Numbered from the stretch's first letter, positions 44,130 through 54,900 are shown. The stretch: 64,000 nucleotides of DNA from Diaphorobacter limosus (GCF_033100095.1 NZ_CP136921.1:2636501-2700500), one strand, 5' to 3'. Notes: a model not told the origin generated them from the sequence alone. Numbers and translations: made by a program.

Positions 44130-44448
44130 AGGAGTTCCATGCCCTCTCGCTTTTGCCTTGAAGTCGCAGGCCCCTTGGCCTGCTTCACCCGCCCGGAGAT
44201 GAAGGTCGAGCGCGTGTCCTACGAGGTCATGACGCCGTCGGCCGCACGCGCCGTGTTCGAGTCCATCTTGTGGAAGCCGCAAATTCGCTGGCGTGTGCAG
44301 TGCATTGAGGTGTTGCGGCCCATCCGCTGGATGAATTTGCGGCGCAATGAGGTCAAGTCGAAGGTGTTGATGCCTTCGGTTGTTCGAGCCATGCAGTCCG
44401 GAAGTGGGCAACTTGGCATTGACATTGAAGACGACCATACACAACGAG

Positions 44449-45534
44449 CTAGTGTAGTGTTCCATTCTGTTTGGAGCTTAATCGGCTATTGGCCCGAATG
44501 ACCTTCTGCAGGATGTCGCGGGCGCTCTTGGTCCAGATGAACGGTTTGGGGTTGGTATTGTGATGTGCCACGTATTCATCAATGGCGGCCACCAGCTGCG
44601 GCACGCTGGTGAATACGCCGCGGCGCAGCCGTTCTGTGGTCAGGTCACGAAAGAAACGCTCGACCATGTTCAGCCACGACGCCGAGGTCGGCGTGAAGTG
44701 CATGTGAAAGCGCGGGTGCTTGGCCAGCCAGTCCTGCACCACCGGGTGCTTGTGCGTGGCGTAGTTGTCGGCGATCAGGTGCAGCGTTTTGTCCTTGGGT
44801 GTCTCGCGGTCGATCTGCTTGAGGAACTTCAACCACTGCACATGGGTGTGGCGCTGCTGGCATTGGCTGATGACTTGGCCATCGAGCACGTTGAGCGCCG
44901 CAAACAATGTGGTCGTGCCGTGGCGCTTGTAGTCGTGCGTCATCGTCTGCGCACGCCCCTTCTTCAGGGGCAGTCCCGGCTGCGTGCGATCGAGCGCCTG
45001 CACCTGGCTCTTCTCGTCGCAGCACAGCACCAGGGCATGCTCAGGCGGGGACATGTACAAGCCCACGATGTCTTCGAGCTTCTGGGCAAACTGGGGGTCA
45101 CGCGAGACCTTGAAGCTGTGCACCAGATGCGGCTTGAGCCCGTGCGCATGCCAATGGCGCATCACGGTGCTGGCGCTGACGCCCAGCAGCGTGCCCATCT
45201 TGCGTGTGCTCCAGTGCGTGATCGCTTCGGGGCTGCTCTGGGTTGTCAACTGCACCAGCTGGGCCACGTCCACCTTTACCGGCGGCGCGCCGCGTGGCAA
45301 GTCGCGCTCGATAGCCTTGATGCCGCCTTGCAGGTAGCGCTCGCGCCAGCGCGCCGGCTGCATGCGACCGATGCCCAGTTGCGCGGCAATATTCTTGTTG
45401 TTCAGGCCCTGGTCTGCCAGCAAGATGATGCGTGCGCGCTGCGCCAGACGTACGCTCGTCAGGCCCGAGCGCCAAAGCTTCGTCAACGCCGCACGCTCTT
45501 CATCCGTCAATTCGATCTTTGGCGCAACTCGCAT
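44449..45534 (-). CDS. IS630-family transposase
   Basis: Protein of 361 residues. An N-terminal helix-turn-helix region (LTDEERAALTKLWRSG.., NNKNIAAQLGIGR) precedes a DDE catalytic domain with LCCDEKSQVQALDR, LIADNYATHKHP and NMVERFFRDLTTERLRRG, the three acidic ligands. AGGGAGCC lies before the ATG at 45534; an in-frame ATG at 45567 is less likely. The TAG stop (44449-44451) uses target-site bases, because the element's own end supplies only the codons before it. Confidence 0.93.
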   Translation of the reverse strand: MRVAPKIELTDEERAALTKLWRSGLTSVRLAQRARIILLADQGLNNKNIAAQLGIGRMQPARWRERYLQGGIKAIERDLPRGAPPVKVDVAQLVQLTTQSSPEAITHWSTRKMGTLLGVSASTVMRHWHAHGLKPHLVHSFKVSRDPQFAQKLEDIVGLYMSPPEHALVLCCDEKSQVQALDRTQPGLPLKKGRAQTMTHDYKRHGTTTLFAALNVLDGQVISQCQQRHTHVQWLKFLKQIDRETPKDKTLHLIADNYATHKHPVVQDWLAKHPRFHMHFTPTSASWLNMVERFFRDLTTERLRRGVFTSVPQLVAAIDEYVAHHNTNPKPFIWTKSARDILQKVIRANSRLSSKQNGTLH

Positions 45535-45615
45535 GGATTGGCTCCCTTTCAAGCTCCAGTTGAGCATGGGATACCAGCCGACTTTTTAAGTTCAATCAAG
45601 AATCGAACACTACAC
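44452..45615 (-). mobile_element. IS630-family insertion sequence
   Basis: Element of about 1164 bp with perfect terminal inverted repeats GTGTAGTGTTC and GAACACTACAC, flanked by a duplicated TA within the palindromic target CTAG (44449-44452 and 45615-45618). TA duplication and CTAG preference are typical of IS630. It carries one transposase gene and is inserted in cas5c on the opposite strand. Confidence 0.93.
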
Positions 45616-45957
45616 TAGCCTGCTGCTACGCGACGTGGCTTACCGCATCCATGCCGACTTGGAGCTGACCGAGCGCAGCACCGATCCGCTCATCAAATAC
45701 GCCGAAATGTTCGCCCGCCGCGCCCGCAAAGGTCAGTGCGTGAACCAGCCCTATCTGGGCTGCCGCGAGTTTGCCGCTGAGTTTGTGTTGGTCGAGTCAG
45801 ATACGCCCCAGCCGCCGCCGATTGATGAAACCCGCTCCTTGGGCTGGATGCTGCACGACCTGGATTTCAGCAACCCCTCAGATCCCCAGCCGCGCTTCTT
45901 CGATGCCAAGCTGGAATCAGGCCGAGTGCAGGTGCCCGCTTTTTCGGAGACACGCGG

Positions 45958-47772
45958 ATGATTTTGCAAGCGCTTCATGAGTACTACGACCGCTGCGACG
46001 ATCTGCCGCGTGAAGGCTGGATACGCCGAGGGGTGGACTACGCACTGGTGCTCAATACCCAGGGTGATTGTGTCGCGCTGAATGCGCTTGGCGATAAGCA
46101 AAAAGGAAAATTAATTCCCGCCGAGCGCTTGGTCACCGCGATTGGCAAGCAGGCGATGAAACACACCAACAGCGGCAAAGATGCCAACCTGCTCTGGGAT
46201 AACGCCAGCTTTGTTCTTGGTACAGGTAACAAGGGGGACATCAAGCTCGCCAGCTTCATCGAAACCATTCAGACCTGGTTGGGCGAACTCGAAGACCCCG
46301 GGGTACAAGCTGTGCAACAGTTTTGCACTGGGTTACAACAACAGCCCAATGCCGTTGCCTCTTTGCTTGAGCGTTTTGGTTGTACGGAAGATTTTGAAAA
46401 AAGAGACCCGGTGCTTATCTTCCAACTGCAAGGCGATATCGAAGGGGTGCATGAGCGCCAATCCGTTCGCCATGCATTTGAAGCCGTTTTTGCGGGAGCG
46501 GCTTCAAGCGGCGGTGTACGTGGAAATTGTTTGGTTTCAGGCAGGGTTAATGTCCCCATCGCCTTGAATGAATCCGTCATCAAGGAGGTCTGGGGCGGGC
46601 AGGCGGCAGGATGCAACATCATCGCGTTCAACGCACGGTCTTTCGAGTCCTATGGGAAGCACGAGCGCCAGGGTGAAAACGCACCGGTCAGCGTGCAAGC
46701 GTCTTTTGCCTACACCACGGCCCTGAACCATCTGCTGCGCAAAGGCTCGCCCCAGCGCATCCAGGTGGGCGATGCGTCCACCGTGTTTTGGGCAGAGAAA
46801 CAAGACCCGTTCGAAACCATCTTCGGTGATGTTTTCAAGGACGACCCCAATCAAACTGAAGCCGTCCATGCTTTGCTGAGTGCCATCCACAGCGGCAAAC
46901 TCGCCGGCCCCGAGGGCGATACGCGCTTTCATGTGCTGGGCCTGGCGCCCAACGCCGCGCGTATCAGCGTGCGCTTCTACCACTGCCTGCCGCTGCGCGA
47001 TTTGGGTCAGCGCATCGCCCAGCACTTCACAGACCTGGAACTGGTGCGCGGGCCGAATGACTCGCAATACCTCAGCTTGAAGCGCTTGCTGCAAGCGGTG
47101 TGCCTGGCAACCAGCAGCCAAAAATATGGCGATCTAGAGCGACTGCCTCCGATTTTGGGCGGTGCCATCGTCGATGCCGTGCTGGATGGCGAAAACGCAC
47201 CCTATCCACGTTTGTGGCTCAACGCCGCCGTAGGACGCCTGCGTGCCGATCACGGGATTGAGCCTTATGTCCAACAGCAGCGGATGTATGCGCAGCTTGC
47301 TGCCATCAAAGCCTGCCTGAACCGCCAAATTCGTTTGCATCCTCGTGAAGAAAAGGAGTTTTTGCCCATGCTCGACCCCGACAACACCCATCCCGCCTAC
47401 CGGCTGGGGCGGCTCTTTGCCGTGCTGGAAAAGGCGCAGGAAGAAGCCAGCCCAGGGCTCAACGCCACCATCCGCGACCGCTATTACGGTGCGGCCTCCA
47501 GCACACCAGTGGCAGTGTTCACCACACTGCTGCGCTTGAAGAACGCGCACCTGAAAAAGCTCAACCCCGGCCGCGCCCAGTGGTTTGAAAAACTGTTGGG
47601 CGAGGTGCTGTCCCCCGTGGCCGACTTTCCCGCCCACCTGGCCCTGCCCGACCAGGGTCGCTTTGCCCTGGGCTACTACCACCAGCGCCAGGACTTGTTC
47701 ACCAAGAAACCCGCCGCAGACAACACCCCCGACACCACCTCTAACAACAACCCCGCAGGAGATTTGGCATGA
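45958..47772 (+). CDS. cas8c: Cascade large subunit Cas8c (Csd1)
   Basis: Protein of 604 residues characteristic of type I-C. The N-terminus [21 protein letters not shown], the central [11 protein letters not shown] and [11 protein letters not shown].. [18 protein letters not shown], and the C-terminal [29 protein letters not shown] are family segments. Cas8c recognises the PAM and recruits Cas3. It is coupled to cas5c and cas7c by ATGA overlaps. A stretch around 46080-46640 looks less GC-rich than its surroundings. Confidence 0.93.
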   Translation: MILQALHEYYDRCDDLPREGWIRRGVDYALVLNTQGDCVALNALGDKQKGKLIPAERLVTAIGKQAMKHTNSGKDANLLWDNASFVLGTGNKGDIKLASFIETIQTWLGELEDPGVQAVQQFCTGLQQQPNAVASLLERFGCTEDFEKRDPVLIFQLQGDIEGVHERQSVRHAFEAVFAGAASSGGVRGNCLVSGRVNVPIALNESVIKEVWGGQAAGCNIIAFNARSFESYGKHERQGENAPVSVQASFAYTTALNHLLRKGSPQRIQVGDASTVFWAEKQDPFETIFGDVFKDDPNQTEAVHALLSAIHSGKLAGPEGDTRFHVLGLAPNAARISVRFYHCLPLRDLGQRIAQHFTDLELVRGPNDSQYLSLKRLLQAVCLATSSQKYGDLERLPPILGGAIVDAVLDGENAPYPRLWLNAAVGRLRADHGIEPYVQQQRMYAQLAAIKACLNRQIRLHPREEKEFLPMLDPDNTHPAYRLGRLFAVLEKAQEEASPGLNATIRDRYYGAASSTPVAVFTTLLRLKNAHLKKLNPGRAQWFEKLLGEVLSPVADFPAHLALPDQGRFALGYYHQRQDLFTKKPAADNTPDTTSNNNPAGDLA

Positions 47773-48881
47773 GCCTCACGCAACGCTACGACTTCGTTCT
47801 GATTTTTGACGTGCAAGACGGCAACCCCAACGGCGACCCCGATGCGGGCAATATGCCGCGCCTGGATGCCGAAACCGGCCACGGCCTGGTGACTGATGTG
47901 GCGCTCAAGCGCAAGGTGCGCAATTTTGTCGCTTTGGCAAAAAAATACCAAAGTCCATTCGATATTTACGTCAAAGAAAAGGCCATATTGGGGCTTGCGC
48001 ACAAGGAGGCTTTTGCTGCCTTAGATATCCAATTGGGCGAAGAGTCTCGCACCAAGATTCCTACGAACCTTATTGGGTTATTGGAAGATATTGCTCTGCC
48101 TGATGGGTTAGAGCTAGGGGAGGATGATGAAGAAAATTCGGTACTGATTGTTGCGGCCGATGCGGACGTAAAAACAATTAAATCAGCATTAAAAGAGACC
48201 AATCCAACTAAAGAAGTAAAGAGCTTTCTTGATTCTTGCCTGAAAGGAGTGAAGGCAAGAAAACCCAAGGCGCAAGAAGTAGCGTTGGGAAGAGATTGGA
48301 TGTGCGAACGATTTTTTGATATTCGTACTTTTGGCGCGGTGATGTCTCTGAAATCTGCGCCCAATTGTGGCCAGGTGCGCGGCCCGGTGCAGCTGACCTT
48401 TGCCCGCTCGGTCGAGCCCATCGTGGCGCTGGAGCATTCCATTACCCGCATGGCCGTGGCCACCGAGGCCGAGGCCGAAAAACAGCAGGGCGACAACCGC
48501 ACCATGGGCCGCAAGCACACCGTGCCCTACGGCGTGTATGTGGCGCACGGCTTTGTCTCATCCTTCCTGGCCAAACAGACCGGCTTTGGTGCGGACGATC
48601 TGGAACTGCTGTGGCAGGCCCTGGCGCAAATGTTCGAGCACGACCGCAGCGCCGCCCGTGGGCAGATGGCCACCCGCGGGCTGTACGTGTTTGCGCACGA
48701 CAGCGAACTGGGCAACGCCCCAGCGCACGCGCTGTTCGAGCGCCTGACGGTCACGCCGCGCGAGGCCGGGCAGGTGGCGCGCAGCTTTGGCGCTTACAGC
48801 GTGGCGTTTGACGGGCAGGGTTTGGATGTGGGGGCGCAAGTGCAGGCTGCGCCGGGGGTCACGCTGCGCCGCATTTGCTGA
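47769..48881 (+). CDS. cas7c: Cascade backbone subunit Cas7c (Csd2) with an internal extension
   Basis: Protein of 370 residues. The start [28 protein letters not shown] and the later [53 protein letters not shown] and [10 protein letters not shown] are the Csd2 signature. Cas7c forms the crRNA-binding filament. Typical members have about 280-290 residues; here about 60 extra residues lie between EAFAALDI and DWMC, encoded by a visibly AT-richer stretch (about 48030-48300). ATGA overlap with cas8c. Confidence 0.92.
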   Translation: MSLTQRYDFVLIFDVQDGNPNGDPDAGNMPRLDAETGHGLVTDVALKRKVRNFVALAKKYQSPFDIYVKEKAILGLAHKEAFAALDIQLGEESRTKIPTNLIGLLEDIALPDGLELGEDDEENSVLIVAADADVKTIKSALKETNPTKEVKSFLDSCLKGVKARKPKAQEVALGRDWMCERFFDIRTFGAVMSLKSAPNCGQVRGPVQLTFARSVEPIVALEHSITRMAVATEAEAEKQQGDNRTMGRKHTVPYGVYVAHGFVSSFLAKQTGFGADDLELLWQALAQMFEHDRSAARGQMATRGLYVFAHDSELGNAPAHALFERLTVTPREAGQVARSFGAYSVAFDGQGLDVGAQVQAAPGVTLRRIC

Positions 48882-48892
48882 AGGGGGCTGCG

Positions 48893-49777
48893 ATGAAAAT
48901 CCTGCCCACCCAATTCGACGGCCACGCCATCCGTCGGCTGTATGACGAGGCGACGGACACCTGGTGGTTTTCCGTGATGGATGTCGTTCAGGTGCTGACG
49001 CAGCAACCCGATGCCCTCATTGCCCGCAAGTACTGGAACCAGCTCAAAAGCCGCCTTGCCAAGGAGGGCAGTGAACTGGTGACAGCTTGTCACCAGTTGA
49101 AGCTCCCCGCCGCCGACGGCAAACAGCGCCTGACCGACTGCGCCACCGCCGAGAGCCTGTTGCGCCTGGTGCAATCCATCCCCAGCCCCAAGGCAGAGCC
49201 CATCAAGCTGTGGCTGGCCAAGGTGGGTTACGAGCGCATGCAGGAGATCGCCGACCCGACGCAGGCACTCGACCGCGCCCGCCAGACCTGGCAGCAGCTG
49301 GGCCGCAGCGACAAGTGGATTCAGCAGCGCATGACCGGGCAGGAGACGCGCAACAAGCTCACCGACTACTGGGCCGAGCACGGCATCGCACCGGGGCAGG
49401 AATTTGCCCTGCTCACCAACCTCATCCACCAGGAATGGGCGGGCCTGTCGGTGGCGCAGCACAAGGCCAAGAAGGGCTTGAAAAGCCAGAACCTGCGCGA
49501 CCACATGAGCGAGGCCGAGCTCATCTTCACCGCCCTGGCCGAGCTGTCCACGCGCCAGATCGCCTCTGCGCAAGACGCCACCGGCCTGCAAGAGAACCAG
49601 GGCGCGGCGCACGCCGGTGGCCGCATCGCCCGCCAGGCACGCCAGCAGCTTGAAGCACAGACCGGCCAGCCCGTGGTGACGGGCGCCAACTACCTGCCGC
49701 CGCAGGCGCCCACTGCCATGCCTGAGCTACCCGCCCCAAAGGCGAAGTCGGTGCGCACGCCACGAAAAAAACCATAG
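48893..49777 (+). CDS. BRO-N/DinD-like (phage antirepressor-type) protein inside the cas operon
   Basis: Protein of 294 residues. The N-terminal part (TQFDGHAIRRLYDEATDTWWFSVMDVVQVLTQ, ARKYWNQLKSRLAKEG) is a Bro-N domain; RMQEIADPTQALDRA, NKLTDYWAEHGI and QNLRDHMSEAELIFTALAE are shared with DinD-type antirepressor-like proteins. The C-terminus is basic and proline-rich. DinD in E. coli is SOS-induced and inhibits RecA filaments; Bro-N proteins of phages are regulators. It sits between cas7c and cas4, 11 bp from each, and is read in the same direction, so it is probably co-transcribed with the cas genes. It is not a standard type I-C component. Confidence 0.8.
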   Translation: MKILPTQFDGHAIRRLYDEATDTWWFSVMDVVQVLTQQPDALIARKYWNQLKSRLAKEGSELVTACHQLKLPAADGKQRLTDCATAESLLRLVQSIPSPKAEPIKLWLAKVGYERMQEIADPTQALDRARQTWQQLGRSDKWIQQRMTGQETRNKLTDYWAEHGIAPGQEFALLTNLIHQEWAGLSVAQHKAKKGLKSQNLRDHMSEAELIFTALAELSTRQIASAQDATGLQENQGAAHAGGRIARQARQQLEAQTGQPVVTGANYLPPQAPTAMPELPAPKAKSVRTPRKKP

Positions 49778-49788
49778 CTGCTCGCGCA

Positions 49789-50442
49789 ATGTCCACGCCA
49801 GATACAGCCGAATTGGAGCCCATCACCCTCTCCGCCCTGCAGCACTGGGTCTATTGCCCGCGCCAATGCGGCCTGATCCATCTGGAGCAGGCGTTTGATG
49901 ACAACCTGCACACCCTGCGCGGTCATGCTGAGCACGCGCGGGTGGACAAGCCCGGCGTGCAAAGCGCCAAGGGCGTGCGCGTGGAGCGGGCCCTGCCGCT
50001 GTGGCATGACGCGCTGGGGTTGATGGGCAAATCGGACGTGGTGGAGTTTTTGCCCGATGGCACACCCTACCCCGTGGAATACAAACACGGCAGCCGCCAC
50101 AAGGCGCCGGCCATCGCCGCCTGCGACGACCTGCAACTGGCCGCGCAGGCGTTGTGCCTGGAGTTCATGACCGGCAAACCCGTGGCTGAGGGCGCGTTGT
50201 ACTACGCCAGCTCGCGCCGCCGCCGCGTGGTGCCCATCACCGCAGCGCTGCGCCAGGCAGTTGCAAGCACCGCCCAGGCCGTGCGCCAGATGCTGACCAG
50301 CGGGCGTTTGCCGCCACCCCTGACGGGCGACGCCGCGCAGCAGCGCTGCAAAGGCTGCTCGCTGCAAGAGCGCTGCCAGCCACAGGCCACGACCACGCTG
50401 CTGGCCGCCGCTCGGCGCAGCCTGTTCGACCCCGAGGCCTGA
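49789..50442 (+). CDS. cas4: CRISPR adaptation exonuclease Cas4
   Basis: Protein of 217 residues. The RecB-type nuclease core includes GKSDVVEF and PVEYKHG (metal ligands D, E and K). Four cysteines for the iron-sulfur cluster are in YCPRQCGL near the N-terminus and CKGCSLQERC at the C-terminus. Cas4 trims pre-spacers and fixes PAM orientation with Cas1-Cas2. It is followed 15 bp later by cas1. Confidence 0.93.
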   Translation: MSTPDTAELEPITLSALQHWVYCPRQCGLIHLEQAFDDNLHTLRGHAEHARVDKPGVQSAKGVRVERALPLWHDALGLMGKSDVVEFLPDGTPYPVEYKHGSRHKAPAIAACDDLQLAAQALCLEFMTGKPVAEGALYYASSRRRRVVPITAALRQAVASTAQAVRQMLTSGRLPPPLTGDAAQQRCKGCSLQERCQPQATTTLLAAARRSLFDPEA

Positions 50443-50457
50443 AGCCCTTTGCCCGCC

Positions 50458-51486
50458 ATGCAACTGCTCAACACTCTCTACGTCACCCTGCCCGACGCCT
50501 GGCTGCGCCTGGACAACGACACCCTGCGCATCGAGGTCGAACGCGAAACGCGCCTGCGTGTGCCGCTGCACCACCTCACCGCCGTGGTCTGCTTTGGCCA
50601 TGTTGGGCTGTCCGCGCCGCTCATGCACCGCTTGGCTGACGAGGGCATCGCCCTGGTGCTGTTGGACTCCAACGGCCGCTTCAAGGCGCGGCTCGAAGGC
50701 GCTGTGAGCGGCAACGTGCTCTTGCGCCAGGCGCAGTTTGCGCGCGGCGCGGATGCGGCCTTCACCCTGGACATGGCACGCAGCTTTGTCGCCGGCAAGA
50801 TCAAGAACACCCGCCAGGTTTTGCAGCGCGGTGCGCGCGAGGCCAAGAGCGAAGCAGAAGCCGCCGTACTGACCCGGCGCGCCGACGACCTGGCCGCCAG
50901 CCTGCGCGCCCTGCCCGAAGCCGCCGCGCTGGACGCCGTGCGCGGCGTCGAAGGCGAGGCCGCGCGCCAGTACTTCAGCGGCCTGCCGCTCTTGGTGCGT
51001 GCCGACCTGCGCGAGCACTTCACCATGGATGGCCGCACCCGCCGCCCGCCGCGCGATCGATTCAATGCCTTGCTGTCGTTTTTGTACGCCATGTGGATGA
51101 ACGACTGCCGCAGCGCCCTGGAGGCCGCAGGCCTCGATCCGCAAGTCGGCTTCTTGCACGCCCTGCGCCCCGGCCGCGCCGCGCTGGCGCTGGACTTGAT
51201 GGAAGAGTTTCGCCCCTGGGCCGACCGCCTGGCGCTCACCCTCATCAACCGGGGGCAGGTGCAGGCGGATGATTTCGACCTGCGCGAAGGCGGCGGCGTG
51301 GCGCTGCAGGGCGACGCGCGTAAGGCGGTGGTGGTGGCCTACCAAGAGCGCAAGAAAGACGAAATTACCCACCCGCTGCTGGCGCAAAGCCTGCCCCTGG
51401 GCCTGGTGCCGCTGGTGCAAGCGCGGCTCTTGGCACGCGCCCTGCGCGACGACACCATGCCCTACCTGCCTTTCGTTCCCAAGTAA
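50458..51486 (+). CDS. cas1: CRISPR integrase Cas1
   Basis: Protein of 342 residues, type I-C group. The N-terminal beta domain ([24 protein letters not shown]) and the C-terminal catalytic domain with [54 protein letters not shown] are intact, including the conserved Glu, His and Asp metal ligands. The ATG at 50458 is used; a TTG 9 bp upstream is in frame. Adaptation genes appear functional. Confidence 0.95.
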   Translation: MQLLNTLYVTLPDAWLRLDNDTLRIEVERETRLRVPLHHLTAVVCFGHVGLSAPLMHRLADEGIALVLLDSNGRFKARLEGAVSGNVLLRQAQFARGADAAFTLDMARSFVAGKIKNTRQVLQRGAREAKSEAEAAVLTRRADDLAASLRALPEAAALDAVRGVEGEAARQYFSGLPLLVRADLREHFTMDGRTRRPPRDRFNALLSFLYAMWMNDCRSALEAAGLDPQVGFLHALRPGRAALALDLMEEFRPWADRLALTLINRGQVQADDFDLREGGGVALQGDARKAVVVAYQERKKDEITHPLLAQSLPLGLVPLVQARLLARALRDDTMPYLPFVPK

Positions 51487-51497
51487 AAGGAGGCGCC

Positions 51498-51788
51498 ATG
51501 CTGGTACTGGTCTGCTACGACGTGAATACCGAAACCAGCGCCGGCCGCCGCCGCCTGCGCCGCGTCGCCAAGGTGTGTGAGAGCACCGGACAGCGGGTGC
51601 AAAAGTCGGTCTTTGAATGCCAGGTGGATGTGGCGCAGTTTGAGACTCTGGAGCGGCGCTTGCTGGCGGAAATCAATCCCGATCAAGACTGCCTGCGCCT
51701 GTACCGAATGCCGCAAACCCGGGGGTTCGAGGTGCTGGAGCACGGCAGCTTCAAGGCGGTGGATTTTGATGGGCCGTTGGTGCTGTAG
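51498..51788 (+). CDS. cas2: CRISPR-associated Cas2
   Basis: Ferredoxin-fold protein of 96 residues, [31 protein letters not shown].. QKSVFEC.. LRLYRM, that bridges two Cas1 dimers in spacer integration. The conserved aspartate of strand 1 is present. AAAAGGAGG precedes the start. Last gene of the operon, 203 bp before the first repeat. Confidence 0.95.
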   Translation: MLVLVCYDVNTETSAGRRRLRRVAKVCESTGQRVQKSVFECQVDVAQFETLERRLLAEINPDQDCLRLYRMPQTRGFEVLEHGSFKAVDFDGPLVL

Positions 51789-51991
51789 GGCAAGGGGCCG
51801 TGCTATCGTGCGCGTCGCGAACCTGGAGTGATGGCGTTGCGTCGAACAGGTTCGCACGCTTCATAAGTCGTTGTCGTTCTATGCTTTTCCTCCTTGCTCG
51901 CATAAGTCTGTTTGACCAGTGGAATGGTCGAACAGACGTTCGCGCGAGAACAGGAAAAAGTACAGGACTGGCAAGGCGTTGGTAGTGAAGC
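51789..51991 (+). promoter_or_regulatory. CRISPR leader
   Basis: A 203-bp non-coding stretch between cas2 and the first repeat. It contains a perfect 9-bp inverted repeat, GCGAACCTG (51817-51825) and CAGGTTCGC (51847-51855), and a second one, GACCA (51914-51918) and TGGTC (51925-51929). No sharp sigma70 promoter is evident; TTGACC at 51912-51917 is a candidate -35. New spacers should enter next to 51992. Confidence 0.8.
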
Positions 51992-54900
51992 GCATCGCCC
52001 GCCAGCAATGGCGGGCGCGGATTGAAACACGCATAGCATCGGCATCAAAGGAGGCCAGCATGGCATCGCCCGCCAGCAATGGCGGGCGCGGATTGAAACC
52101 TCTTAAAAATCAGTCCTAACCCGTCAATTAACCGCATCGCCCGCCAGCAATGGCGGGCGCGGATTGAAACAGGTCGATGCCCTCCCAGCGGGCGAGAAAG
52201 TCGCGGCATCGCCCGCCAGCAATGGCGGGCGCGGATTGAAACACCCGCGTGGCCTTGACCTGCGCATGCAGATCGGCCGCATCGCCCGCCAGCAATGGCG
52301 GGCGCGGATTGAAACAAGCTGTTGGACAAGCTGACAGGCGAAACGCTGGCGCATCGCCCGCCAGCAATGGCGGGCGCGGATTGAAACTGGCCGGCAAGTG
52401 CCCGGAAAGGATTGAGCCATGCATCGCCCGCCAGCAATGGCGGGCGCGGATTGAAACAGTGAGGTCTAACGCACAAGTTCAGGCGGCGGCCGCATCGCCC
52501 GCCAGCAATGGCGGGCGCGGATTGAAACGTTGGGTTGCCGCAGTCAATGCATGGGTTTTGGCGCATCGCCCGCCAGCAATGGCGGGCGCGGATTGAAACA
52601 CCGGCCACGCCTCCCGCGTCAATCGCACGTCAGGCATCGCCCGCCAGCAATGGCGGGCGCGGATTGAAACTCGGGTGCCAGCGACAGGCGGCCGAACTTG
52701 CCCAGCATCGCCCGCCAGCAATGGCGGGCGCGGATTGAAACTCGCGCGTCGAGACCGCCTACCTCAAGAGCGACCGCATCGCCCGCCAGCAATGGCGGGC
52801 GCGGATTGAAACTCCGACTGACCGGCCCGCATGGCAGCAGCGCAGCGGCATCGCCCGCCAGCAATGGCGGGCGCGGATTGAAACATTAAGCGCAGCTACC
52901 ATGCGCACCACCTTGTATTGGCATCGCCCGCCAGCAATGGCGGGCGCGGATTGAAACTTGAGCTGGGTGAAGGCCTGGCCCACGGTGAGCACGCATCGCC
53001 CGCCAGCAATGGCGGGCGCGGATTGAAACCCCATCAAGGGCACCCTCAACGACGAACGCGGCAGCATCGCCCGCCAGCAATGGCGGGCGCGGATTGAAAC
53101 CTTGCGCCAGGGTCAGAATCTCGAAGGTCATACTGCATCGCCCGCCAGCAATGGCGGGCGCGGATTGAAACAATTTGCCCAGCGCCTCTGCTGCAAGGTA
53201 CGCGCTGGCATCGCCCGCCAGCAATGGCGGGCGCGGATTGAAACGGCAGGACTGGAAAAGTTGGGCAGTGCTGGCGCTGGCATCGCCCGCCAGCAATGGC
53301 GGGCGCGGATTGAAACGCAGGAGTTCGAGCGCCATCGGCCGCTGCTGATCGCATCGCCCGCCAGCAATGGCGGGCGCGGATTGAAACAACTCACCAACGC
53401 CGGAATGAGCCTGCGGGACTACGCATCGCCCGCCAGCAATGGCGGGCGCGGATTGAAACCTCGACCTGGAGCGCGAGGACACGCGCTTTGGCGGCATCGC
53501 CCGCCAGCAATGGCGGGCGCGGATTGAAACAGGCCTTCGCGCGCGCGATTGAGCGGGCGCACGGCGCATCGCCCGCCAGCAATGGCGGGCGCGGATTGAA
53601 ACGGTGAACTGCGTGTCGTTGGCGTTGTTGAATGCCGCATCGCCCGCCAGCAATGGCGGGCGCGGATTGAAACCATTCCCCCTCTTGTCCGCGATTTCCG
53701 CGCTTGATTGCATCGCCCGCCAGCAATGGCGGGCGCGGATTGAAACTTGTGCCCACGTTGCTCCAGCCACTTGCGAAGCTGCATCGCCCGCCAGCAATGG
53801 CGGGCGCGGATTGAAACAGCACGTCTTTACGCACCAGCGGTTGCCCCGGCTCAGCATCGCCCGCCAGCAATGGCGGGCGCGGATTGAAACGCCACAAAGC
53901 GGCCAGCGCGAAGTAAGTACAGCGCATCGCCCGCCAGCAATGGCGGGCGCGGATTGAAACATCGCTCAGCGGCTCAAGGTACGGGTAAGCGCCGGGCATC
54001 GCCCGCCAGCAATGGCGGGCGCGGATTGAAACGGCGCAGCGGTACGCTGCCATGCCGGTGCTGTAGCGCCGCATCGCCCGCCAGCAATGGCGGGCGCGGA
54101 TTGAAACGAGCCCGGCGACGCGCTCAATTGGCTCTACTGCCGCATCGCCCGCCAGCAATGGCGGGCGCGGATTGAAACGATGGTGCGCTCATGCACGCCG
54201 AATTGGCGCGCGAGCATCGCCCGCCAGCAATGGCGGGCGCGGATTGAAACCGGCGTCTGTGAGTTCAAGGCCGCCGGCCCCGCGCTCGGCATCGCCCGCC
54301 AGCAATGGCGGGCGCGGATTGAAACGTCCCGGTGTAGGTTGTGTTTAGAGCCTCTTCCCGCATCGCCCGCCAGCAATGGCGGGCGCGGATTGAAACCAGC
54401 CACCTATGGCGGGCGCGGATTGAAACACTCGATCCCAGCCCGCACAGTAAGTCCTACGGCCATGCATCGCCCGCCAGCAATGGCGGGCGCGGATTGAAAC
54501 CGAGGCTTCACAGTGGGTTTTATTGCCCAGCCTTGCATCGCCCGCCAGCAATGGCGGGCGCGGATTGAAACCTGCTGTCCAATGGGCTCGCGACCAGAAA
54601 ACATCAGGCATCGCCCGCCAGCAATGGCGGGCGCGGATTGAAACAATCCGCCGCCGCCATGGTGGACAGCCTGCGCGCATCGCATCGCCCGCCAGCAATG
54701 GCGGGCGCGGATTGAAACGGACTTCCCACGCGGGAGGAGCGTGCCGCTCTCTGGCATCGCCCGCCAGCAATGGCGGGCGCGGATTGAAACCTTCCTCCCC
54801 GGTTCGCCCAGGTGAAATGCGGCGGGCATCGCCCGCCAGCAATGGCGGGCGCGGATTGAAACCAGGTTCGCGCCGTCTAGGGTCGCGCCTTCCAGGGCAT

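Larger units (their letters stand above)
44139..45961 (+). pseudogene. cas5c: cas5c interrupted by an IS630-family element
   Basis: The two halves, 44139-44451 and 45618-45961, join to give a 218-residue Cas5c (Cas5d): MPSRFCLEVAGPLACFTRPEMKVERVSYEV, SAARAVFESILWKPQIRW, then across the join TQRAS-LLLRDVAYRI, YAEMFARRARKGQCVNQPYLGCREFAA. Both halves are otherwise intact. In type I-C the Cas5 subunit is the ribonuclease that processes pre-crRNA and caps the 5' handle, so the insertion should disable crRNA production. The stop overlaps the cas8c start (ATGA at 45958). Confidence 0.93.
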
